The notes below the pieces were generated by a model. It worked only from the letters and a program-made list of their open reading frames with translations, searched no databases and had not been told where the DNA came from. From the NCBI GenBank assembly GCA_024224665.1, contig JAAENG010000017.1, positions 1-48,328 on the forward strand: DNA of 48,328 nt, read 5' to 3'. This document shows positions 41,081-48,328 of the stretch, in pieces. How positions within the stretch are numbered: position 1 is the first letter of the stretch; each line of letters starts with the position of its first letter. Source of the stretch: Chloroflexota bacterium. GTDB lineage: Bacteria > Chloroflexota > Anaerolineae > J102. The translations under genes were made by a program, and so were the position numbers.

Positions 41081-42711
41081 ATGTTGTATCATTTGCAAAA
41101 TCAGTTTTCTGTTTCTCAAGAAACGGCGGAGATAGCCCATGCTTCCTTTCCCAAAGGAAATGTTTACATGACCATCCGTGATGAGCTGGGAGCTATGTAT
41201 GCGGATACGGAGTTTGCATCGTTGTTTTCTCATCGAGGACAGCGTGGTATATCACCGAGAAGTCTGGCTTTTATATCGGTTGTGCAATTTGCAGAGGGAA
41301 TGAGCGACAGACAGACGGCAGAGGCGGTGCGAAGCCGGATCGATCTGAAATATGCGTTGGGGGAAAAGTTGACCTATGCTGGATTTGACTCTTCTGTGCT
41401 GTCTGAATTTCGGGGACGTATCTTGACTGGGGAAATTGTTGAATGATCTGTTGACTCGTTTTCAGGAACGAGAGTGGGTTAAAAGTGGCGGTGTACAGCG
41501 CACTGACTCAACAGGCGTCCTGGCTGCTGTGCGCGAGATCAACCGGTTGGAACTGGTTGGTGAAACCATGCGATATGCTTTGGAAACGTTGGCAATAGCC
41601 GTGCCAGGTTGGATTCGAGCGCAAGTAACTGCTGATTGGTTTGACCGCTACGGTTCCCGTTTTGAGCAATATCGTTTGCCCGCTACGAAAAAGGAACAGG
41701 CTGGGTTGGCCAATACGATTGGCACGGACGGTTTTCATCTGCTGGCTGCCATTTATAGCCCACAAGCTCCAGACTGATTGCGGGAAATAGAACCTGTGCA
41801 GATTTTGCGACAGGTTTGGGTGCAACAATATTATGTAGACCAGGGTCTGGTCAAATGGCGGCCGGCCGGCAATTTGCCAGCAGCCGCATTGATGTTCCAG
41901 TCCCCCTATGATGTGGAAGCGCGTTACGCACAAAAGCGCGCGGAGACCTGGACGGGGTATAAAGTGCATTTGACAGAAACCTGCACACTCGACCGACCCA
42001 ATCTCATTACTCATGTCGTTACTACACCAGCCACAACGCCAGATGTGAAGGTAACGGAAGAAATTCAGCAAGCGCTGATTGGGAAAGGCTTGCCTCCTGA
42101 CGTACATGTAGTGGATGAAGGGTATACCGCTGCTGAACACCTGGTTGCTAGCGAAGAGCAACGCATCGAACTGTTGGGGCCGGTATCCCGCGACACCAGT
42201 TGGCAGGCGCGAAGCGGAGAAGGTTTTGCCGCTGACGACTTTACTATTGCTTGGGAACAACAAGAAGTTTCCCTGTCCCGGTGGTAAGGAAAGCCGGGTT
42301 TGGTCGGTCGGCCATGACACCTCCGCCAACGAATCTATTCATGTCCGCTTCGCCAAACGAGATTGCGACGTATGTGCATGCCGCATACATTGCACGACCG
42401 CCAAGCAAGGCCGTGGCCTTCGTCTCCAACCACAACAACGACTCGTTGCTTTGCAAACAGCGCGTCAATATCAACAGACACCTGAATTCAAGGAACGTTA
42501 CGACATCCGTGCCGGCGTGGAAGGGGCTATTTCTCAATGTACACGGTCGTTTGACTTGCGTCGCTCTCGCTATACTGGCTTGGCGAAAACGCACTTGCAA
42601 CATATTCTGACAGCGGCCGCTTTGAATCTGACGAGAGTGGCTTGTTGGCTGCACGGAAACCCTCGATCTCAAACTCGCACCTCGCATTTTGCTGCTCTCG
42701 CATTTACTTAA
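41081..42711 (+). pseudogene. Decayed IS1182-family transposase
   Basis: Four ORFs in three frames together give one IS1182-type DDE transposase. The N-terminal part (41081-41446) has RGISPRSLAFISVVQFAEGMSDRQTAEAV. A frame change near 41440 leads to WVKSGGVQRTDSTGVLAAV with the first Asp. An in-frame TGA lies at 41775-41777. VHVVDEGYTAAEHLV has the second Asp. A second frame change, apparently an extra C in TCCC near 42277, leads to CPGGKESRVW and YDIRAGVEGAISQCTRSFDLRRSRY with the catalytic Glu. All three DDE residues survive but the reading frame is broken in three places. I could not define terminal inverted repeats. Confidence 0.9.
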
Positions 42712-42779
42712 CAATAAATTAACCAGCAGTATCACCCCTTCACCTTGTCACGAGAAAGGCCAATTCGGGCGAGTTCAGG

Positions 42780-42785
42780 TATAAT
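42780..42785 (+). promoter_or_regulatory. -10 element upstream of the sensor kinase
   Basis: A perfect TATAAT lies 38 bases before the kinase ATG. No -35 at the right distance is convincing (TTGTCA is about 29 bases away). It is just past the transposase remnant. Confidence 0.4.
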
Positions 42786-42822
42786 GTAAGGGATTCCACA
42801 CTTAGGTAGGATACCCCCTCGG

Positions 42823-44919
42823 ATGAATACACAGTTTACTTCTTCCGAAATCTATATCATAGTTGTTTACTTTGTATACGGGCTGGCGTTTTTCTCACTG
42901 GGACTGGCGCTGGTGACCACCTGTAGGAGGAGGTCAATCCCGTTCCGTTTTCTATCGGCTATCGTTCCCTTGGCGGCTTTTGGCCTGCTGCATGCCACTC
43001 ACGAGTGGATAGAGATGCTGCAGGCGATAGCGGTTGCCGGTGATGAGACGTACACTCCCACCCTGACGCTGGAAATCATCCGGGTGTCCTTGTTGGCTGC
43101 CTCCTTTCTCTGTCTGCTTGCCTTTGGTATGTACTTGGTGAGCCCCGAGCCCACGAGATGGCGCCGGCTGCTCCTGTCATTGGCTGGCATGACGTTACTG
43201 TGGCTGGCCGCAACATTTGTTACCACACTCATTCTCGATACGGAACCGCTGGAGACGATTGCAATGGCGGACGTGCTTTCCCGCTATATTCTGGCGATCC
43301 CAGCGGCAGGGGTAGGTGCATGGGCTTTGATGTGGCAGCAGCGGATATTTCGCGAACATGATATGCCGCAGTTTGGACGGTATCTGGTCTGGGCAGCGAC
43401 GGCTCTATTGCTCTATGGGGTTATTGGCCAGCTTTTTGTCAGAGAGACGGGGCTTTTTCCTTCTACGCTGCTGAATTCCGGGCAATTTATGCAGTGGTTT
43501 GGCTTTCCTGTACAATTATTTCGGGGGATTATCGCTCTCATCCTGGCCTATTTCCTGATTCGCGCTCTCGACGCATTTGAATTCGAATCCAGGCGACGTC
43601 TCGGCGAAGCGAACAAGACTATCGTCGAGACACAACAGGCCCAAATTGAATTGGAACGACGTAATCGTGTGGAGATGGAACGCCTGAACGATGAATTACG
43701 GGAAACGGCTCACGAACTGGCATTGCTCCTGGATCTAACAAACCTTTTAGTTTCACCGATATCGCTCGACGATCGTCTGCACCAATTACTTGACAAGCTG
43801 GTTCGTGAGCTGAAGTTCTGTGACAGTGCGATGATCACGCTGGCCGAGCCCACTTGGGAGAAACTAACGGTGGCGGCGTCGATGGGTTTCCGGTTTGCAG
43901 AAGACGAACAACCTTGTGCGATGTACGAGGAGGCCATCGAACTTAGCAACCAATGCGTACAAACTGCCATCGCCCTCTGCCGCCATACCGATGACCTAAT
44001 CATCGAGTTCAATCCTGAAACAGCCCTGGACGAACGAGAATGCCAGTCGCACGACAACCCCATGACAATCCTCGCTCTGCCTCTTATGGTTGAGGATCGG
44101 GTTATCGGCAGTCTTGTTTTCGGCCGGCAAAATCTAATCTTTCTGGCTGAAATGTCTTTAGCAGAGTTCAAGCTCATCCTGGGTGTTGCGCAGGGATTGG
44201 GCTTATCATTGGAGTATGCGCGCCTGGTCGATGAAGCAGAGGATCGCAAAAATGTGCTGGCCGAGTTATTGCATCAGGCTGTGGGAACACAGGAGGCAGA
44301 GCGTCAACGCATCGCCCGGGAACTGCACGATGCCACAGGCCAATCATTGACGGCTATCTCCCTGGGCTTGCGTGGCGTCGAAACTGTCCTGACGCAGGAA
44401 TCCAACGCCATAGTGAAAGAGGTTCATGATCTCGGCGGTATGAGCACACAGGCCTTAGGAGAACTCAGGCAGATTATCGCCGATCTCCGCCCCACGCATC
44501 TCGATGATCTCGGGCTCGCTCCCGCTGTGCGCTGGTATCTCAAGGACTATGAGAGTCGCCGCTCGATTCAGACGGTTTTGAGCATACACGGGGAGCAAAT
44601 GCGTTTGCCACCAGAATACGAGACGGTGTTGTTTCGTATCATGCAAGAGGCAATGACTAATGTCACCAAGCATGCCGAGGCCACAGAGGTGCTGGTCACA
44701 CTGGAGATGGCGCCATCCCAGGTAACGCTCTCTGTTAAGGACAATGGTAAAGGATTCGATATAGGTTCAGTACTAGAGCGCAAACAGACTTATGAGGGCT
44801 GGGGATTACTGGGCATGCATGAACGAGCAACGCTGTTGGGTGGGCAGGTAGCCATTCAAGCGGCAGCAGAAACCGGTACATGCGTCGAGGTAACCGTGCC
44901 TTTGCAGATGGAGAGTTGA
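42823..44919 (+). CDS. NarL-type sensor histidine kinase with multi-pass membrane and GAF-like domain
   Basis: Senses an unknown signal and phosphorylates the response regulator encoded directly downstream. About seven membrane segments fill residues 8-250. A coiled-coil linker (EANKTIVETQQAQIELERRN) leads to a GAF-like domain (about 295-475; DDRLHQLLDKLVRELKFCDSAM... LPLMVEDRVIGSLVFGR). The HisKA_3 domain has RQRIARELHDATGQSLTAIS with phospho-acceptor His502. The HATPase_c part has FRIMQEAMTNVTKHAEATEV and VKDNGKGFDIGS with GWGLLGMHERA. The length of 698 residues is typical for such a composite. The regulator ATG follows the stop at once. Confidence 0.95.
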   Translation: MNTQFTSSEIYIIVVYFVYGLAFFSLGLALVTTCRRRSIPFRFLSAIVPLAAFGLLHATHEWIEMLQAIAVAGDETYTPTLTLEIIRVSLLAASFLCLLAFGMYLVSPEPTRWRRLLLSLAGMTLLWLAATFVTTLILDTEPLETIAMADVLSRYILAIPAAGVGAWALMWQQRIFREHDMPQFGRYLVWAATALLLYGVIGQLFVRETGLFPSTLLNSGQFMQWFGFPVQLFRGIIALILAYFLIRALDAFEFESRRRLGEANKTIVETQQAQIELERRNRVEMERLNDELRETAHELALLLDLTNLLVSPISLDDRLHQLLDKLVRELKFCDSAMITLAEPTWEKLTVAASMGFRFAEDEQPCAMYEEAIELSNQCVQTAIALCRHTDDLIIEFNPETALDERECQSHDNPMTILALPLMVEDRVIGSLVFGRQNLIFLAEMSLAEFKLILGVAQGLGLSLEYARLVDEAEDRKNVLAELLHQAVGTQEAERQRIARELHDATGQSLTAISLGLRGVETVLTQESNAIVKEVHDLGGMSTQALGELRQIIADLRPTHLDDLGLAPAVRWYLKDYESRRSIQTVLSIHGEQMRLPPEYETVLFRIMQEAMTNVTKHAEATEVLVTLEMAPSQVTLSVKDNGKGFDIGSVLERKQTYEGWGLLGMHERATLLGGQVAIQAAAETGTCVEVTVPLQMES

Positions 44920-45582
44920 ATGCCGCAGAAGATAAGATTGTTACTGGTCGATGACCATGAAATCGTACGAACCGGGTTACGGATGCTCTTTCAGGCTGAA
45001 TCTGATATGGAGATCGCCGGCGAGGTTGGCAGCGGCGACGAGGCTACCGCCGCTGTAGAGAGTCTATCACCCGATGTTGTGATCATGGATGTAGCCATGC
45101 CCGGAATGAGTGGCATCGAAGCGACGCGTCGTATCAAAAAGGCCAGCCCCCAAACTGTGGTGCTGGCCCTAACGATGTACGAAGACGAACAGTATTTCTT
45201 TGAGATGTTACGGGCAGGCGCCTCTGGTTATGTCCCTAAACGTGCGGCTGCAGACGATCTTGTCTCGGCCATTCGTGTGGTTAGCCAGGGCAATGTTTTT
45301 CTATACCCACCCTTGGCCAGGCTCTTGGTAGCCGACTATCTGCAGCGAGATGACACAGGTCGCTCACGTGGCGAACAGATACTGACGCCGCGCGAGCAGG
45401 AAGTGTTAGCCTACATCGCCGAAGGGCATACCAGCCGCGAAATCGCCGAGATCCTGGTGATAAGTATCAAGACAGTGGACAGGCATCGAGAAAACATCAT
45501 GAACAAGCTCGATTTACACAATCGCGCCGCACTTGTGAAATACGCTATTGAGAAAGGGTTTATATCAATAGAACAGAGCTGA
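44920..45582 (+). CDS. NarL/FixJ-type response regulator
   Basis: Cognate regulator of the upstream kinase; its ATG follows the kinase TGA without any gap. The receiver domain has LLLVDDHEIVRTGL, phosphoacceptor Asp57 in VVIMDVAMPGMSG, LALTMYEDEQYFF and GASGYVPKRAA. The last holds Lys at the conserved switch site. The LuxR-type helix-turn-helix occupies the end: LTPREQEVLAYIAEGHTSREIAEILVIS, then KTVDRHRENIMNKLDLHNRAALVKYA. The length of 220 residues is standard. Target genes cannot be told. Confidence 0.96.
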   Translation: MPQKIRLLLVDDHEIVRTGLRMLFQAESDMEIAGEVGSGDEATAAVESLSPDVVIMDVAMPGMSGIEATRRIKKASPQTVVLALTMYEDEQYFFEMLRAGASGYVPKRAAADDLVSAIRVVSQGNVFLYPPLARLLVADYLQRDDTGRSRGEQILTPREQEVLAYIAEGHTSREIAEILVISIKTVDRHRENIMNKLDLHNRAALVKYAIEKGFISIEQS

Positions 45583-45915
45583 TGTCTATGTGCAATAACT
45601 CACCAAGTAGAGTTAGCTGCACCTACTCATAATTCCTCATTTGAGGAGTTTGAAAAATTTTGCAGCAAAGAGAAATAAGATTTTGTCAAAGTACTCAGAA
45701 CCAAAACAGTGCAGCAAACATAGCTTTCACGCAGACCGGCGAGACTGGAGCTCATTCGGTTGACGAGGATAAGGTTAGTGAAGTAGTCTTGGACGTGGAA
45801 GTACTGGTTTTTTCGCCGGCTGATGAAGCCAGCGTCAAGTTCTACAAAATGTTGGATGTGTTGTGGTAAACTATTCTACAAATGGCCGAAACAAAGCAAC
45901 CTTGAGGGAGTACTC
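45583..45915. other. Intergenic region, start of AT-richer segment
   Basis: A short hairpin (CCTCATTTGAGG) lies 50 to 60 bases after the regulator stop and is followed by GAAAAATTTT, a weak terminator candidate. ORF 45660-45869 needs a TTG start, has no domain and no good ribosome-binding site, so I do not call it. From about here the sequence is visibly richer in A and T. Confidence 0.5.
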
Positions 45916-46869
45916 ATGAAAGCGATTGTATGCACAAAATACGGGCCACCGGAAGTTCTTCAGCTCAAAGAGGTTGAAAAACCTACTCCCCGAAAAAATG
46001 AAGTATGTATAAAAAACTTTGCTACAGCGGTAACAGGAAGTGATGTTTTAATTCGGGGTGCTGATATGCCTATTATTATGGGGCTCATGTTTCGACTGAT
46101 GATAGGTTTTACAAAGCCGAGAAAGCCTATACTGGGACTTGTGTTTGCCGGGGAAATTGAATCAGTAGGCAAAGATGTAAAACGATTCAAGAAAGGTGAC
46201 CAGGTTTATGGATTTACGGGCTTTAGCTTTGGGACTTATGCCGAATACATATGTATACCAGAAGAAGAGTCGAAGCGAGGGTGTTTGGCAATGAAGCCAT
46301 CCAACATGAGCTATGAAGAATCTGCTGCGGCTGCTTATGGGGGTGTTTTAGCTCCGTATTTTCTAGAAAAAGGCAATATCCAAAAAGGACAAAAGGTTCT
46401 TATTTATGGTGCTTCGGGAGCAATCGGAACTACTTCAGTGCAGCTAGTTAAGAACCTTGGTGCGGAAGTTACAGGTATATGTAGTACGAAGAATATAGAA
46501 TTGGTGAAATCACTGGGAGCTGATGAAATCATAGATTATACAAAAGAGGATTTTGCAAGTAGAGGAGAACAGTATGATTTTATCTTAGATGCAGTTCCTA
46601 ATGGCAAGATCGATAGGAAAAAACTAAAAGCACAGTGCAAGAAAGCTCTCTCTCCGAATGGAATTTATACATCTATTGATGATGGCAGTCCAAAGTTAAA
46701 GGCTGAATATCTTGTTCATCTCAATGAATTAATTGAAGCGGAACGTTTTAAGGCTGTCATAGATAAGACCTATCCGTTGGAAGAAATTGTAGAGGCTCAT
46801 CGGTATGTTGATAGCGGTCATAAAAAGGGAAATGTGGTGATAACTTTGGAACAAAAAAAAGAAACCTAA
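45916..46869 (+). CDS. Zinc-free medium-chain dehydrogenase/reductase (quinone oxidoreductase-like)
   Basis: NAD(P)-dependent MDR oxidoreductase of 317 residues, of the quinone-oxidoreductase/alkenal-reductase type. The N-terminus MKAIVCTKYGPPEVLQLKEVEKPTP is typical. KKGDQVYGFTGFSFGTYAEYICIPEE follows, and the cofactor motif is VLIYGASGAIGTTSVQLVKNLGA. LGADEIIDYTKEDF and AHRYVDSGHKKGNVVITL complete the family pattern. The cysteines of the structural-zinc lobe are missing. The ORF track start at 45823 is too early; the ATG at 45916 has GAGGGAG upstream. Codon use is AT-richer than in the genes before the transposase, and the likeness is to low-GC Firmicutes proteins. Horizontal origin is therefore likely. 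Confidence 0.92.
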   Translation: MKAIVCTKYGPPEVLQLKEVEKPTPRKNEVCIKNFATAVTGSDVLIRGADMPIIMGLMFRLMIGFTKPRKPILGLVFAGEIESVGKDVKRFKKGDQVYGFTGFSFGTYAEYICIPEEESKRGCLAMKPSNMSYEESAAAAYGGVLAPYFLEKGNIQKGQKVLIYGASGAIGTTSVQLVKNLGAEVTGICSTKNIELVKSLGADEIIDYTKEDFASRGEQYDFILDAVPNGKIDRKKLKAQCKKALSPNGIYTSIDDGSPKLKAEYLVHLNELIEAERFKAVIDKTYPLEEIVEAHRYVDSGHKKGNVVITLEQKKET

Positions 46870-46874
46870 CAATG

Positions 46875-46892
46875 CCAATTCAGGCGAATTGG
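46875..46892 (+). terminator. Hairpin after the MDR gene
   Basis: CCAATTC and GAATTGG form a perfect 7-bp stem with a four-base loop, six bases after the stop. The following AAAGCAAGATTTTATT has only a short delayed T run, so termination is uncertain. Confidence 0.4.
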
Positions 46893-47072
46893 AAAGCAAG
46901 ATTTTATTGTATCTGCTTGGTCCTGTGAAGGTATCAGGGCTACAACATTCCCACTATTGCCGATAATATTCTCATGAGCCACTCCTTCTTTGGTGGAGTA
47001 TAGAGTTATTATCTCATAAGAACCCCTTTTATCAAGTCATATAGCAACTTCTACGGTACTGCGAAATCAGAG

Positions 47073-48068
47073 ATGAGAAAAAAACGTAAAAAACGAAAAG
47101 GCAAAAAGAAGATAACGAAAAGTACAATCCGTTCAGTAAGAAGTATGTTCAATTCCCCTTTAGGAGCGATTCCAGCATTCACCCCTCCTGAACTTTCTGG
47201 AAGTGCTCCAGATGGATTTCGTTCCATTTCGATCTCTCAAGCCCTGATGGAGTATGCCAAACCCATTATGGAACGATTAGAGTCAGAGGAAATATCTGAT
47301 TTGAATGAGGTTTTGCAACTGGCGACGCCATTATGGAATTATTCTCTAGGGATAGCGCCTGAGGAGAAAAAAGAGGAACAGAGGACTGTATTGATTGACT
47401 CCTTTCAAGAAGTTCTAAAGATGGATCAACAACAAGCAGAAGACTTTCTATCTGAGATGTTAAAGAGAAAAGAGTACTTATTTCCTCCTGAAATTCAACC
47501 AGCTTTTCCTCCCACGACTTTATTTATCAGAAAGGAAGTATCTCACCGGATTGTTCCATTCAATTTTGACGAGCTTCAACTTTCGGAGCAACCTATTCCT
47601 CCTGACACGGAAGACCAAAAGATGATTCAAACGGTTCGACAGATGGATCGTTACCTTTTAGAAAGTGCAGACTATGATGAATGGGAAGACCACTATTTTC
47701 AAATGGAAGAGGAATGTGCTTCCAGGTTTCGGACTTGGTTGTTTGCCAAAGGATTAACTGAGGAACATCCTGATTTTGCTTATTGTGTCGAGAGATTTTT
47801 AAACTTTGTCTATCTTTATGGTCATGGCGGTGCTGTTATTTTGGCCAATGTATCACCTCTTGAAATCGAAGAATTTTTTAGATATCACCTATTAAGAAAG
47901 GTCATGGTAGAACAACCTCACGAATATACATGGTGGATACCAGCGTTGAAACTTTTCTATACCTTTCTTTATGAAAAAGACTATCTTTCAGAAGAGTCCC
48001 CTTTAATCGAGCATCTTGATGAAGTCGAGCCTCACTTTATAGAACAGCTAAGAGAGAACTTTAGCTGA
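47073..48068 (+). CDS. Unrecognised 331-residue protein with basic N-terminus and a recombinase-CB-like C-terminal part
   Basis: The first 16 residues are almost all Lys or Arg (MRKKRKKRKGKKKITK), which suggests contact with nucleic acid. The middle (about 60-200) is acidic and helical. Residues about 230-325 (FRTWLFAKGLTEEHPDFAYC, FLNFVYLYGH, VSPLEIEEFFRYHLL, WWIPALKLFYTFLYEKDYL) recall the helical core-binding domain of tyrosine recombinases. No catalytic domain (R..HxxR..Y) follows. I do not recognise the family with confidence. The gene is AT-rich like the MDR gene and sits in the accessory tail. It has no close operon partner. Confidence 0.78.
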   Translation: MRKKRKKRKGKKKITKSTIRSVRSMFNSPLGAIPAFTPPELSGSAPDGFRSISISQALMEYAKPIMERLESEEISDLNEVLQLATPLWNYSLGIAPEEKKEEQRTVLIDSFQEVLKMDQQQAEDFLSEMLKRKEYLFPPEIQPAFPPTTLFIRKEVSHRIVPFNFDELQLSEQPIPPDTEDQKMIQTVRQMDRYLLESADYDEWEDHYFQMEEECASRFRTWLFAKGLTEEHPDFAYCVERFLNFVYLYGHGGAVILANVSPLEIEEFFRYHLLRKVMVEQPHEYTWWIPALKLFYTFLYEKDYLSEESPLIEHLDEVEPHFIEQLRENFS

Positions 48069-48101
48069 TGCATAACCCCCTTTTATGAAAATTGATATCT
48101 T

Positions 48102-48186
48102 CTCAATAAGTAGGGGCGCACCCTTGCGGTCGCCCGGCCGCCTGGCGGGCAGACGCAAGGCCGCGCCCCTACCTCAGGTTATTGAG
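48102..48186. repeat. GC-rich palindromic repeat (MITE/REP-like)
   Basis: CTCAATAAGTAGGGGCG on the left faces CGCCCCTACCTCAGGTTATTGAG on the right. Inner arms CCTTGCGGTCGCCCGG and GGGCAGACGCAAGG also pair. The GC-rich core contrasts sharply with the AT-rich flanks. GTAGGGGCG...CGCCCCTAC repeats are common as multi-copy elements in several bacterial phyla, but its family here is unknown. The last 140 bases of the window hold no feature I can support. Confidence 0.8.
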
Positions 48187-48328
48187 ATGGGTGTGTCCTA
48201 GATGAGTTATTGGCGTGTCCTTGTGCTCCGTTCTTTAGCCAGATTATGAGTAAGGTCTTCCCAGAAAGCCTTGGGGTCGGCAGGGAAGGAGGAAGTGGGG
48301 GAAATAATTAATAGTGAACGGTTATTGA

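Noticed and set aside
41420-41460. Programmed frameshift in the transposase
   Set aside because: No slippery heptamer is seen at the junction, and a later in-frame stop and second frame change also break the gene, so decay is the simpler explanation.
45660-45869. 69-residue ORF before the MDR gene
   Set aside because: It needs a TTG start, has no recognisable domain and runs into the MDR leader.

Overview
The window looks like a chromosomal stretch of a member of the Chloroflexota (Anaerolineae/Caldilineae-like). This is inferred from the gene mix: an AlkZ-related DNA glycosylase-like protein, DUF2142-type GT-C enzyme, double PspC protein, TolB-like protein with a Pro/Thr linker, Lon, and a MurA carrying Asp in place of the usual Cys. 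It is also inferred from the moderately GC-rich base composition and from many short intergenic word repeats. No taxonomic marker such as 16S rRNA is present, so the assignment is an inference.

Layout. 1-9.2 kb (+): class A penicillin-binding protein, SurE, a DUF1648 membrane protein, a DUF92 membrane protein with a dolichyl-phosphate-type glycosyltransferase, a TPR protein with a small membrane protein, and a phosphoribosyltransferase. 9.4-17.2 kb (-): uridine kinase, a ResB-like membrane protein, tRNA-Thr(CGT) with its own promoter and terminator, a yebC-ruvC / response regulator-ruvA run, CTP synthase with a leader hairpin that resembles an attenuator, and a double PspC membrane protein. 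17.5-21.2 kb (+): SAM hydroxide adenosyltransferase, MurA, GT-C glycosyltransferase. 21.2-28.6 kb: TyrA, HD protein and site-2 protease (-), a GH2 beta-mannosidase-like enzyme (+), TolB-like and AlkZ-like proteins (-). 29-40.8 kb (+): FolC, Lon with an anchored protein, an AlbA_2/Schlafen-type regulator, the yqeY-pgpH-ybeY-dgkA cluster, and a methyltransferase. 41-48.3 kb: a decayed IS1182-type transposase, a NarL-type two-component pair, then a visibly AT-richer tail with a zinc-free MDR oxidoreductase, an unrecognised 331-residue protein and a palindromic GC-rich repeat.

Genes that appear to work together: envelope synthesis and remodelling (PBP, MurA, undecaprenol/diacylglycerol kinase, glycosyltransferases, PspC), nucleotide metabolism (Udk, PyrG, phosphoribosyltransferase, SurE), recombination and repair (RuvA, RuvC, AlkZ-like), ribosome and RNA quality control (YbeY), c-di-AMP turnover (PgpH) and proteolysis (Lon, site-2 protease).

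The most unusual feature is intergenic. Many gaps hold tandem arrays of 7-bp or 8-bp words. Several 8-bp arrays share a GGTC core: GGTCGCGT, GGTCGGGT, GGTCGTTT, GGTCTTTT, GGTCTACC. Arrays often begin or end within a few bases of a stop or start codon. There are also at least two larger dispersed elements. Family A has four copies, one with terminal inverted repeats and one containing an expanded octamer array. Family B has two copies in opposite orientation and is built of nested hairpins. These resemble in concept the short tandemly repeated repetitive sequences of filamentous cyanobacteria and REP/MITE elements, but I do not recognise the specific families.
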